From Bacteroidetes bacterium HLUCCA01 (GTDB lineage: Bacteria; Bacteroidota; Rhodothermia; Balneolales; HLUCCA01), in contig LIHN01000019.1 in the NCBI GenBank assembly GCA_001314545.1, positions 1-64,000 of the forward strand: a stretch of DNA of 64,000 nt. The letters run 5' to 3'. The position numbers were made by a program, and so were the translations under genes. The notes under the pieces are model-generated. The model ran no database searches. It was not told the origin of the DNA and was given only the letters and a program-made list of their open reading frames with translations. Positions 25,739 through 34,933 of the stretch are shown here, piece by piece. The number at the start of each line of letters is the position of its first letter. The stretch's first letter is position 1.

Positions 25739-26092
25739 TTAGAACGGCAAAACGTCATCGTCATCAAATGCGTCATCAGGCTGATCCGGCACGCTATTGT
25801 TTTGAACAGGTCCGGCAGAAGAATCCGTTCCGTCACGATCAATTTTCCAGGCCTTCACGTTAGTATACCACCTGCCGTTCCACTCCCGACTCTCAATATT
25901 GATGGAAGCCGTAACTTCTTCACCCTCTTTGGGAAGCATTTCATCAATCTTGTCACCCCATATTTCCATGCACACTTTCTTGGGGTACTGATCGGTGGTT
26001 TCAATGACAAATTCCTGCTTGCGCCAGGTTCCCCTGGTCGACTCGCCGCTTTGTTCAGGCAGTATCGCAACTACCCGTCCCTTAATTTCCAT
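25739..26092 (-). CDS. DUF3127 OB-fold (SSB-like) protein
   Basis: The 117-residue protein has an OB-fold (EIKGRVVAILPEQSG, KQEFVIET, VCMEIWGDKID, EWNGRWYTNVKAWKI) and a linker ending in the acidic tip DDDDVLPF. That tip is the hallmark of single-stranded-DNA-binding proteins, where it recruits repair partners. DUF3127 proteins are found in Bacteroidota beside a separate, canonical SSB; here that gene is at 57.5 kb with the near-identical tip DDDDLPF. The role is probably accessory DNA binding or repair and is not established. Confidence 0.88.
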   Translation of the reverse strand: MEIKGRVVAILPEQSGESTRGTWRKQEFVIETTDQYPKKVCMEIWGDKIDEMLPKEGEEVTASINIESREWNGRWYTNVKAWKIDRDGTDSSAGPVQNNSVPDQPDDAFDDDDVLPF

Positions 26093-26201
26093 GTTTCAAC
26101 TGTTGGTTTGAGATTATCAAGCTGATTCCCGGTCCGTCTAATATGACTGTGGATTCGGGAGTCTTTAAATTACCTGTGAAGATACAAACTGAGTGCCCCA
26201 T

Positions 26202-28511
26202 TTAAAACGGGTTTTCCAGCAGGTGACGTACGAAGTATTCCCAGCTGATGCGCTGGTGGTAGGGTTCGTTGAAATAGCCATGACCCCGGTTCGGAAAGAC
26301 CATTAAATCAAAGTCGCGGTCGTTGCGAATCAATTCATTGATCAGCTGGAGGGTGGTGTTGGGATGCACATTGGTATCCATGGTACCATAGGTTATGAGC
26401 AGTTTACCCTGCAGGTTAGACGCCTTCAGATGGAGCGCCTGGTTGGCAAAGGTGTCAGAATCACCATCCACAATTCGCTGACCATGATACTTTTCGCCCC
26501 AATAATAGGTATATCCACGATTATCCATATTACCGGCACTGGCTACGCCCACTTTAAAAAAGTCCGGCATGGTCAGCAGCGCCGCCGCGGTGGCAAATCC
26601 ACCGCCTGAGTGCCCGTAAATTCCAGCCCGGTCTATATCAATCCAGTCGTACTGCCGGGCGAGCTGACGCATAGCGGCCGCCTGATCGGGCAATCCGTTA
26701 TCGGCCATATCCCCGTAGTACGCCGTGTGAAACGACTTCGAGCGCAACGGAGTACCCATCGCGTCTACCTGAACCACGATGAATCCCAGCTCAGCCAGCG
26801 ACTGCGGGTTGCCACGCCGGCTCACGGAAAAACCCGGGGTGTTGATACTGCCTACCTGCGGACCAGGATAGATGGAATTGATTATCGGGTATGATTTGGT
26901 CTCATCGAAATTGGAGGGTTTGAACATGATACCGTACACATCGGTCACCCCATCGCGACCCTTGGCAACAAAAGGAACTGGTAAAGGGAAACCGGTCTGA
27001 AGCAGTGGCCCGATATCGGCCTGACCAAGATGATGGATAATTTGCCCGTTCAAATCACGGACAACCGTTGTCTTGGGCGTGGTATAGTCGCTCCAGGTAT
27101 CCAGAAACAACCCATGTTCGGCCGAAAAATTTATTTCATGGTGACCCTCCTCAGGGGTAAGCAACTGCAGGTCGGTTCCGTCCATGTTGACAGCGTACAG
27201 GTAATGCTGATACACATCCCTGCCCTCTTCCTTTCCCGCAGCCGTAAACCATATTCTGCTTGATTTGGTATCTACATGCAACAAATCCACTACGTTCCAG
27301 TCGCCCCGGGTAATGGGGTTAATCAGCACGCCGCTGTCCAGGTCATGCAAATACAGATGCCCCCACTCACTTTTGCGGGTGAACCAGATAAATTCGTTGC
27401 TGTCAAACAGTACCTGCCAGTTGGGTACGCCACGTGAAGTAAGGTTGGATTCAAAAAACGGATGGTCTGTTTCCTGGTAGATTTCACGAACCTCACCGGT
27501 TTTAGAGTCGGCCATTTTCAGGGTGACGGTGGCATAATCACGACTGGTTGATACAAACGCCAGCTGACTTCCGTCCTCGTTGAACTGATTGTCGGCCCAC
27601 TGGCTTCCGCGGGTCAGACCGCAGCAATTGGAGGTGCGCTGATGATCCGGTTCGGTCTGCAGCCAGGTTACATCACGACTGGTCAGGTCAATAACGATGC
27701 GATGATGCAAGGGCACAATGGTGTCGCCGGGCAGTGCATAGGGCCAGGAAGTGAGTTCCGGCCGTCCTTCGGCCGTGCGCAGGATATGCATGGTTCCAAC
27801 GCCCCGCTCATCCAGCCGGTACGTGGACAGGTGGGTTTCATCGGGCGACCATGCCACAATGGGCGTGGCAGACCGTGACCACCCCTGGGAGTTCGAAGCA
27901 TAGGCCCAGAGTTCTTCTCCATCGTCTGTGAGCGGGACGTCTTCACCCGTTACCATATTGCGAACCCGCAGGTTGTGCCCACTGCGGTAGGCAGCCCATT
28001 TTCCGGAAGGTGAAAGTACGGACGAGGCTGGTCTGGTAATTTCAGGCTGATATTCATGGAGTTCACGGGCATCGGTGAAAAACTCCCAGGTTTTACCCTC
28101 GAAGAAAAATCGGACGCTTTGCAGGGTTTCATCAACCTGCAGATTGCGCAGCACGAGGGAATCTGCACGAACTCCCCTGCCGGTTACCCGGGTAAGTTCG
28201 CCGGCCAATCGATCGTGATCAAAAAGCTCGGATATCTCCCCGTCGGCCAGACGGATCCGATTGAACCTGATGCCCGTCTCGTGCTGGGTCTGATACACGG
28301 CAAACGTATCATTGACCCATTGCCAGCTCTGAATGTCATTGTAAACCAGTCCGGACAGGGCTGCAGGCAGGAAACTGCGGGCACGTTGGAAGTCCTCGGC
28401 AGAAACCGCGGGGGTGGATTCAGTTTCGGGCAGCTCAGCAATGGATGCACACCCTGTTAACGTAAGGAAAAGCGCCGGCATGAAGAATCTGCGCAAAATA
28501 TTTGTTGCCAT
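26202..28511 (-). CDS. S9 family peptidase, dipeptidyl-peptidase IV-like lipoprotein
   Basis: The 769-residue protein starts with a lipobox signal (residues 1-21, LFLTLTGC), so it is exported and lipid-anchored. Residues about 80-500 form the DPP-IV N-terminal beta-propeller (repeats such as SPSGKWAAYRSGHNLRVRN and WSPDETHLSTYRL). The alpha/beta-hydrolase domain has the catalytic triad S635 (GHSGGG), D712 (TMDTNVH) and H744 (NRGHGY). Such enzymes remove dipeptides, often X-Pro, from peptides in the periplasm. The fold is complete. It stands alone between the DUF3127 gene and a 477-base gap. Confidence 0.93.
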   Translation of the reverse strand: MATNILRRFFMPALFLTLTGCASIAELPETESTPAVSAEDFQRARSFLPAALSGLVYNDIQSWQWVNDTFAVYQTQHETGIRFNRIRLADGEISELFDHDRLAGELTRVTGRGVRADSLVLRNLQVDETLQSVRFFFEGKTWEFFTDARELHEYQPEITRPASSVLSPSGKWAAYRSGHNLRVRNMVTGEDVPLTDDGEELWAYASNSQGWSRSATPIVAWSPDETHLSTYRLDERGVGTMHILRTAEGRPELTSWPYALPGDTIVPLHHRIVIDLTSRDVTWLQTEPDHQRTSNCCGLTRGSQWADNQFNEDGSQLAFVSTSRDYATVTLKMADSKTGEVREIYQETDHPFFESNLTSRGVPNWQVLFDSNEFIWFTRKSEWGHLYLHDLDSGVLINPITRGDWNVVDLLHVDTKSSRIWFTAAGKEEGRDVYQHYLYAVNMDGTDLQLLTPEEGHHEINFSAEHGLFLDTWSDYTTPKTTVVRDLNGQIIHHLGQADIGPLLQTGFPLPVPFVAKGRDGVTDVYGIMFKPSNFDETKSYPIINSIYPGPQVGSINTPGFSVSRRGNPQSLAELGFIVVQVDAMGTPLRSKSFHTAYYGDMADNGLPDQAAAMRQLARQYDWIDIDRAGIYGHSGGGFATAAALLTMPDFFKVGVASAGNMDNRGYTYYWGEKYHGQRIVDGDSDTFANQALHLKASNLQGKLLITYGTMDTNVHPNTTLQLINELIRNDRDFDLMVFPNRGHGYFNEPYHQRISWEYFVRHLLENPF

Positions 28512-28598
28512 GGGATATAAAAAAGGTTAGCTGTTCAAAACGGAGAGTATATCTCATTCTATTTAATCGTGCGGTAATACACGGGACGTATATTAGCA

Positions 28599-28635
28599 TA
28601 AATGAAAAAAGCATGCGCGGCCGGCACATGCTTTT
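28599..28635 (-). terminator. Terminator-like hairpin, - strand
   Basis: AAAAGCATG (28607-28615) and CATGCTTTT (28627-28635) form a stem with a GC-rich loop; on the - strand it is followed by TTTTTTC. It would end transcripts coming from the ppc side. Confidence 0.6.
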
Positions 28636-28770
28636 ACAAATGATAATCAACTTTTTTTCTACTGCCGGGCAACAAATTATGTGTCCGGGCGTAATATCAA
28701 TATATGACTAAGACATACTTGTTAAGGTACTGATCTATTCGACACAAAAAGCTAAATGACCTTTGGTTTA

Positions 28771-28806
28771 AAGCCTTTCACCGTGAAACGTGAGAGGCTT
28801 TTTTTA
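28771..28806 (+). terminator. Strong + strand terminator with no + gene before it
   Basis: AAGCCTTTCAC (28771-28781) pairs with GTGAGAGGCTT (28790-28800), 11 pairs with one T-G, followed by seven T. No gene runs on the + strand in the preceding 0.3 kb, so it may end a small RNA or serve as a roadblock. Confidence 0.65.
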
Positions 28807-28860
28807 TTATAACCGATTTTTTGCATTTGACCAAGAAAACAATCATTTAACTGGTTTTTT

Positions 28861-28998
28861 TTACGGTTTTCGAGGAGGTCGCTCATCCAGCATAGCCGTG
28901 TGCCATACAAAGCCTGCAACAATGACGGCGGTGCGTTTCAGGTTTTCCTCCACCAGACGTTCATTTGAGTCCATATTGGAATGGTGCGTCAACCCGTA
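28861..28998 (-). pseudogene. Remnant of an M28-type peptidase C-terminus
   Basis: The - strand frame ending in TAA at 28861 reads LTHHSNMDSNERLVEENLK and then VIVAGFVWHTAMLDERPPRK. This looks like the end of an M28 aminopeptidase (His-His-x-x-x-Asp metal region, then the C-terminal helix). No start codon or upstream domain is present. It overlaps the last codons of ppc in another frame, so only about 45 codons survive. Confidence 0.6.
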
Positions 28999-31778
28999 CT
29001 CTGCATAGCTGCAGCGATTCCATTGATACTGGAAAAAAGCAGCTTTCGTAAAACAGCACGCTCCTGTTCATCGGCCGACTCCCATCGCTGCATCATATCA
29101 ATCTGCAACAGATTCAGTACATCCGTGTATGGATTACGCAAACGTATTGATTTTTGAATAACCGGATTCATCGCGAGCAACTCATCCTGTCCTGTAATTT
29201 CAAGTATCGCTTTTTGTGCCATTTCATACTCCCGAACAATCATAGCATGAAATGGATCCGATGCTTCCCGGGTGTACATTTTGGAGACTGACAGGTTGGC
29301 CCTGGCCATCTCCCGCTGGGCATTATTCAACACAGCCGTGAAGAAACTCCAGTCGCGGTAGAGTTTACGCATCACTTTTTTCACAGAAGCCTGCTGCGCG
29401 AGCTCATCCAGCGCCGTTCCTATCCCATACCATCCCGGAACGTTATAGCGGGGCTGCGTCCAGGCAAAAACCCAGGGGATTGCCCGTAACCCCTCAAAAT
29501 CAACCTCGTCAGACGATTTTCGCGAAATAGGTCGGGATGCAATCGGAAGGTGTGATATGTGGGCGATGGGGGTTGTTTTAATGTACCACGACCAGAAATC
29601 AGGATGATCAATGAGTTCGCGGTAGGCTTTCATGGATCGTTCCGAGAGTGCTTCCATCAGGTCATGGTAGGTATCATCGGGGGCCGGGGCGCGATTGCTT
29701 TGCTGCTTCATGAAAGAGCCCGTTGACTTGATCATGGCATTGACCACCTGCTCAAGGTGTCGCTGCGCAATGGGTTTACTGGCATAACGGAAGGAAATGA
29801 CCTCACCCTGTTCGGTAAATCGGATCCGGCCGTTATGGCATTCCGGAGGCAACGCTGTTACAGCCTGATTGGCACGCCCGCCACCTCTTCCAACAGTCCC
29901 GCCCCTGCCGTGAAACAGACGCAGATCGATGTTGTGTCTGAGACTGACCTGCGCCAGTTGTTTCTGAGCCTTGTGCAGGGCCCAGTTGGCCATCCAGTAC
30001 CCGCCGTCTTTATTGCTATCAGAGTACCCCAGCATAATTTCCTGAAAATAGCCGCGGGCCTTGAGTTGCATTTCATAGATGGGATTGGTGTACAGCTTCT
30101 CCATCAGCGCTCCGGCACGCTGCAAATCGTCAATGGTTTCAAACAACGGAACCACATCTATCATGCTGCGGATGTTTCCTTCATTGTACTCCCACAAGGC
30201 CGTTTCCTTGCACAGCAGCAGGACTTCCAGAAGATGACTCACATCATGTGTCATCGAAATAATCAGACTCCCAATACTCTTTGGGTCGGTCTTCAGTGCT
30301 TTCCGGACCAGGTTCAGGGTATTTAACAGCTCTCTGGACTCATCGGAAATGGGTGCCATAACCCGAATCAATGGTCTTGGATTCGACAACTCGGTCATCA
30401 GCAGATCAATTTTCTGTGCTTCGCGCAGCTGACTGTAGTTACGGGACACCCCGGCGTGGCGAAGCAGCTCTTCCACGGTTTCCCCAAATACTTTGCTATG
30501 CTGACGGATGTCCAGCGCAGTCAGGGAAAAACCGAAGGTGGAGGCCTGTGAGATAAGCCGGTGCAGCACGCCGTTACGGGCAATTTCAGCAAACCCACTG
30601 GCACAAAGCGCATCATGTATGGACTGCAGATCGGCCATAAAATCGTCGGTGGAATAGGCTGCAACCTGCGTTGGCCTGGCATTCGACTGCAGGCGTGCCT
30701 GTTCCAGTTTGATGAGCATGCAGGTAATTTTCATACGAAACGGCTCATGTTTGTACAGGTCGACGGATGCACTATCCGGTTTGCAGGCGGCTACATCCTG
30801 GTCAACTTCCTTCACAAATCCGGCAGGGACAGCAACCTGACGGTCGGATATACTGAGTTCCTGACGGAGTTCCTCCAGGCCTTTTTTAAAGAGCTTGACT
30901 GCCGTTTCCCGCTGTTCGGTCAGGGCAAAACGGGTAACGTCATGGGTAACCTTGGGATTTCCGTCGCGGTCACCGCCAATCCAGGACCGGTATTTAAGGG
31001 GCGCCTTCAGGGTGAAGGGTTTGTCGTAGTAAATCTCACCGGCTTTTTGAATATCCCGCAGAATATCCGGAATAACATCCCAGATGGACGTTGTGAAGAA
31101 GTACAGCCCGTTTCTGACTTCATCCTGCACGGTGATTTCAGAACTGCGTACATCATCGGTATTCAGCAGCAGGGCAATCTGATTGTAGGTCGCATCGATG
31201 ACAGACTCACGCTCAGCCGGGGTGATATCCTGTCGGTTGAGCGTCCGCAGGTGTTCGGTAATCCGCTGCTGTATATAGAGAACACTCCGACGGCGGGCCT
31301 CTGTGGGGTGGGCTGTGAGCGTAGGCTGTATGTCGAGGTCGTCCAGTACCTGCTGGACTTCCTCAAAAGTGAATTTTTGCTTTTTCAGGTACCCCACAGC
31401 CTCCTGAATGGAATCGGCACGAGGGGCATCCGGGGTTTCAGCGGCATCCCGTTCGCGGTTGATTCGGGTAATCTCTTCCTGCTCCGCTTTATTGGCCAGA
31501 TGGAAAAAGGCCTTGAACGAGCGAAGAAGCCAATCCAGTTCGCGGTGCGACAAGCCGGCAATGCTTTCCAACACACGTTCGCGTTCACCGGGGCTGTCAT
31601 TTTGATAGGCATGCTTGAGTTCCTTGCGATAGTACTCAATTTGTTGGTAGATATCATCGCCCGCCTGAATCCGTACTGCGTGGCCAAGCAGACTCCCCAA
31701 CAGGTTTATCTGACGGCTCAATGTGGGTGAAATACCCTCACCCTCTGCCTGGATTTCCAGACCGTTCCATTTATACAT
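28989..31778 (-). CDS. ppc: Phosphoenolpyruvate carboxylase
   Basis: PEP carboxylase adds bicarbonate to phosphoenolpyruvate to give oxaloacetate and so refills the TCA cycle. The 929-residue length is normal. Key motifs are the catalytic His in TAHPTEARRRS (H157), GGDRDGNP, YSDSNKDGGYWMANW, and the glycine loop FHGRGGTVGRGGG. The C-terminus ends in QSTG, like the conserved NTG end that closes the active site, so the protein is complete. The adjoining peptidase remnant overlaps its last codons. Divergent from the patatin gene, with about 90 bases of shared promoter region. Confidence 0.97.
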   Translation of the reverse strand: MYKWNGLEIQAEGEGISPTLSRQINLLGSLLGHAVRIQAGDDIYQQIEYYRKELKHAYQNDSPGERERVLESIAGLSHRELDWLLRSFKAFFHLANKAEQEEITRINRERDAAETPDAPRADSIQEAVGYLKKQKFTFEEVQQVLDDLDIQPTLTAHPTEARRRSVLYIQQRITEHLRTLNRQDITPAERESVIDATYNQIALLLNTDDVRSSEITVQDEVRNGLYFFTTSIWDVIPDILRDIQKAGEIYYDKPFTLKAPLKYRSWIGGDRDGNPKVTHDVTRFALTEQRETAVKLFKKGLEELRQELSISDRQVAVPAGFVKEVDQDVAACKPDSASVDLYKHEPFRMKITCMLIKLEQARLQSNARPTQVAAYSTDDFMADLQSIHDALCASGFAEIARNGVLHRLISQASTFGFSLTALDIRQHSKVFGETVEELLRHAGVSRNYSQLREAQKIDLLMTELSNPRPLIRVMAPISDESRELLNTLNLVRKALKTDPKSIGSLIISMTHDVSHLLEVLLLCKETALWEYNEGNIRSMIDVVPLFETIDDLQRAGALMEKLYTNPIYEMQLKARGYFQEIMLGYSDSNKDGGYWMANWALHKAQKQLAQVSLRHNIDLRLFHGRGGTVGRGGGRANQAVTALPPECHNGRIRFTEQGEVISFRYASKPIAQRHLEQVVNAMIKSTGSFMKQQSNRAPAPDDTYHDLMEALSERSMKAYRELIDHPDFWSWYIKTTPIAHISHLPIASRPISRKSSDEVDFEGLRAIPWVFAWTQPRYNVPGWYGIGTALDELAQQASVKKVMRKLYRDWSFFTAVLNNAQREMARANLSVSKMYTREASDPFHAMIVREYEMAQKAILEITGQDELLAMNPVIQKSIRLRNPYTDVLNLLQIDMMQRWESADEQERAVLRKLLFSSINGIAAAMQSTG

Positions 31779-31874
31779 AGGTTCCCTGAATTATTTCCAA
31801 ATTGTTGCCAGGGTGTATAAATACGCATTTTTTCGCTATCATTTATGAACAATATGCCCCCGGCATTTCTTCCT

Positions 31875-34088
31875 ATGAATGTAAAGAACACGTATCTGCT
31901 ACCCCTGACGGCCCTGTCACTACTGCTGATTCTGCTCGTAGTGCCGCCAGCGGAAGCCACTGATCAGACACCGGTCAGTACCCGGAATGACACAACCGGC
32001 GCAGGTCCCAGAGTTGGGTTGGTACTCAGTGGTGGCGGAGCCAAGGGACTGGCGCATATAAGCATACTCAAGGCTCTGGAGCAGGTTAATATGCCCATCG
32101 ATTTTATCGCTGGAACCAGCATGGGCAGTATCGTTGGAGGGTTGTACGCCATTGGCTACACCCCCGAAGAAATTGAAGACATTGTCTACCAGGCAAACTG
32201 GCCCCGTTTATTTGACGACAGGGAAAGTCGCTGGCTAATCCCGATCGAAGAAAAACAGTGGGATGAAATGTACATGCTCAGTCTTCCGGTTGAAGGGCTG
32301 GGCATCAGTCTGCCAAGTGGCGCCATACGAGGTCAGCAAATCGGAAAAATGCTCTCCAGACTGACCGCACACATGCACCACGTCAACGATTTTAATGATT
32401 TCCCCATTCCCTTCCTGGCTATTGCAACCAATTTGGGCGACGGCAGCGCGATGGTGCTCCGTGAAGGGATGTTGCCGGATGTCCTGCGTGCAAGCATGTC
32501 TATTCCGTCCGTGTTTGAACCCGTGCGAATCAACGGAGCCACTGCCATAGACGGTGGCGTTGCCCGAAATTTCCCCGTACGCGACGTGCTGGATATGGGC
32601 GCCGACTTTGTCATCGGTGTCAATGCTTCCACCGCCTCAAATGAACCCGACACCCTGGATTCATCCCTGCTTTCGGTGCTCAATCAGACCGTGCTTTTTC
32701 ATATATCAAAGACTACACTGGAGCAGTCCGGACTGGCCGACATCGTAATTGACCCTGACATCGGTGATTTCGGCTTGCTGGACTTTGACGATGTTGAAAC
32801 AATTATGAAGGCGTCTGATGCGTATGTCGCTGCACACATTCCGATGCTGCAGGCCACTGCTGATTCCCTTAACGCCTTGCGCTCAGACCCGGGAAAACGT
32901 CACCGCTATCACCCTGAGCGCCCGGAGGAATACAATATTGCGTCCATTGAACTTCAGGGATCCGGAAGTTACAATCAGGAAGTGATTCTCTCCGAACTCA
33001 CACTTTCGCCGGGGAGTACCTACACCATTGAGACTATAGAACGGGCGGTTGACAGGGTTTATAGCCTGCCATACTTCGAACGGGTTACCTATACCTTGAC
33101 TGACGGGGAAGACGGCGGGAAACGACTGATCTTGCGATTTTCAGAGCGGAATATGGATCGCTTCAACATCGGTATGCGCTACGACAATCGACATAAAGCC
33201 TCTATCCTGCTGAGTTTACGATTACGGAACCCAACCAACATAGATGCCTCACTTCGTCTGAGTCTCAGGCTGGGCGAAGAGCCCATGGGAGACATCCAAT
33301 ATTTTTATTATCGTGGATGGAAACCAAAACTAGGGATTAACCTTCAGGCCAATTACACAGCCCGACGGAATTTCGTCTATGATGAACAAGATGTAATAGG
33401 TACTGTGGAAAGTGATGTTTTGTTCAGCGAAGTGTGGATCGGCCCGGTTGTATCCAGTTATTTTCTCATGGGGCTTGGATACCGGACTGAGGTCTTTTAC
33501 CCTAAGCGGGTGGTCGGACTGCCTGAAATTGAAAAGAAATGGCAACACGTAAACCGTGCATTCGCATTCCTGTGGTACGATACACGGGATGCCGTTGAAT
33601 TTCCACAGTCGGGTCAGGAGCTGCGTATGGATGCCAGCAACGCCTTCGACTGGCTGGGAACCTCCAGTGTTTTTCAGCTGTACAGCGCACGGTGGCAATT
33701 CAATATTCCGCTGACCCCTGTGTTAACCGCATCAGGAGCTGCTTATGCCGCGGTGTCAAGCAATGATTACCCCGTACATTATCGGGTAGGATTAGGCGGA
33801 CCCGATAATTTCGGTGGATACTATCTCAATGAAATTCACGATGAATGGATCGCCTCGCTTCAAACCGGACTGCAACTGGAATTTATGGATAACCGGTTTG
33901 TTAAAGTGAAGGGGTATCTGGGCAGAGCCTCCGCCTTCAATAACATCGACCTTCAAGAGTATCCGCTCATCAGCGGGTGGAGTCTGAGCGCAGGGTTAAA
34001 TGGTGTAGTAGGTCCGGTTAGAATCACACTCAGTGGCAGTTCGCGCCACGCGTTACATTATGATTTCAGGATAGGATACAATTTCTAA
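31875..34088 (+). CDS. Patatin-POTRA-barrel outer-membrane phospholipase (PlpD-like)
   Basis: The 737-residue protein starts at the ATG at 31875, which gives a clean signal peptide (YLLPLTALSLLLILLVVPP). An earlier ATG at 31845 adds ten residues. The patatin domain (about 45-330) has the oxyanion loop GGGAKG (53-58), nucleophile S82 in GTSMG and D226 in DGGVARN, a Ser-Asp dyad of phospholipase A type. A POTRA-like domain (about 345-415; LSPGSTYTIETIERAVDRVY) and a C-terminal Omp85-type barrel follow. This is the layout of type Vd autotransporters such as PlpD. It probably acts on lipids at the cell surface. Its stop codon overlaps the amidotransferase tail on the other strand. Confidence 0.92.
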   Translation: MNVKNTYLLPLTALSLLLILLVVPPAEATDQTPVSTRNDTTGAGPRVGLVLSGGGAKGLAHISILKALEQVNMPIDFIAGTSMGSIVGGLYAIGYTPEEIEDIVYQANWPRLFDDRESRWLIPIEEKQWDEMYMLSLPVEGLGISLPSGAIRGQQIGKMLSRLTAHMHHVNDFNDFPIPFLAIATNLGDGSAMVLREGMLPDVLRASMSIPSVFEPVRINGATAIDGGVARNFPVRDVLDMGADFVIGVNASTASNEPDTLDSSLLSVLNQTVLFHISKTTLEQSGLADIVIDPDIGDFGLLDFDDVETIMKASDAYVAAHIPMLQATADSLNALRSDPGKRHRYHPERPEEYNIASIELQGSGSYNQEVILSELTLSPGSTYTIETIERAVDRVYSLPYFERVTYTLTDGEDGGKRLILRFSERNMDRFNIGMRYDNRHKASILLSLRLRNPTNIDASLRLSLRLGEEPMGDIQYFYYRGWKPKLGINLQANYTARRNFVYDEQDVIGTVESDVLFSEVWIGPVVSSYFLMGLGYRTEVFYPKRVVGLPEIEKKWQHVNRAFAFLWYDTRDAVEFPQSGQELRMDASNAFDWLGTSSVFQLYSARWQFNIPLTPVLTASGAAYAAVSSNDYPVHYRVGLGGPDNFGGYYLNEIHDEWIASLQTGLQLEFMDNRFVKVKGYLGRASAFNNIDLQEYPLISGWSLSAGLNGVVGPVRITLSGSSRHALHYDFRIGYNF

Positions 34089-34933
34089 AATACGGTCTCG
34101 GGTTCACCACGAAGGTTAGCAACGGCATTTTGTATAAAGGAAGGGATAAACCGGTCGTAGGTACGTTGCAGGTAATTCGCATCGTCCAGGCGTTTCATAA
34201 TCTGCTCAAATTTTGCCAGACCGTGCTTTTGGATTATACCGTTGCGTTGTGTTTCCTGACTAAAATGATGTGCCATGCCTACCGGATCGGCTTCCGGGTG
34301 AAACTGGGTTCCTACAATCTCCGGGGATATCCGCATGGCCATAACTGCACGCTCCAGAGGTATATGGGGTCTGATTTTCTCCAGCGCCATGATGGAGGCG
34401 CCCAGGCTCTGGATGGATTTCATACGGGGCTGCAGCACCTGCCACTCCCTGAAGTCACCGGCATAGAACGTACGACCCAGTTTGGAAAACAGCGGATCTG
34501 CCTTGCCCGCCTCGGTCAGATGAACGGGCAGAACACCGAAGGAATCGGATTTACGCGGTACCACGTCTGCAATATCAAAATGTCGGCTCATGAGTTGAAA
34601 CGAGTGGCATATTGAAAGAACATACTTGCGGGAACCGGTTGTATTGGTATTGTGATCCCATAGTGCATCCATCCACTTGAAATAGCGATACTCCCACTGC
34701 GACCCCTCCCCGTCAAACGGGCTCCCGGGTCCGCCCGATGAAATGTAGATGTCGAAATCGGTATCTGGTACTTCTGCTTTGGAGCGGACATCAAACTCCT
34801 GCATGATCACCGGCGTATTCAAATAGCGACCGTCAGATTCACTGACAAGATTACGGATACAGCGCATACCCTGGTTATCAACACCATTGTACAGATCAAG
34901 TACAGCAACACGAACCGGTTTTATTGCGGCCAT
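34085..34933 (-). CDS. Class I glutamine amidotransferase-like protein
   Basis: The 282-residue protein has the GATase-I fold with an intact triad: C109 (LSICHSFQL), H212 and E214 (TQFHPEAD), plus the oxyanion-type SSGGPGSP (65-72). It resembles the amidotransferase half of GMP synthase but without a synthetase domain. It would hydrolyse glutamine and give ammonia to a partner, most plausibly the permuted ATP-grasp enzyme encoded immediately upstream, which it overlaps by one base (TAATG). Last gene of a four-gene operon with esterase, ATP-grasp and permuted ATP-grasp. The product of the pathway is not known to me. Confidence 0.88.
   Translation of the reverse strand: MAAIKPVRVAVLDLYNGVDNQGMRCIRNLVSESDGRYLNTPVIMQEFDVRSKAEVPDTDFDIYISSGGPGSPFDGEGSQWEYRYFKWMDALWDHNTNTTGSRKYVLSICHSFQLMSRHFDIADVVPRKSDSFGVLPVHLTEAGKADPLFSKLGRTFYAGDFREWQVLQPRMKSIQSLGASIMALEKIRPHIPLERAVMAMRISPEIVGTQFHPEADPVGMAHHFSQETQRNGIIQKHGLAKFEQIMKRLDDANYLQRTYDRFIPSFIQNAVANLRGEPETVF

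Noticed and set aside
30561-31730. 389-codon + strand frame across ppc
   Set aside because: It is antisense to PEP carboxylase, whose motifs are intact; no recognisable protein.
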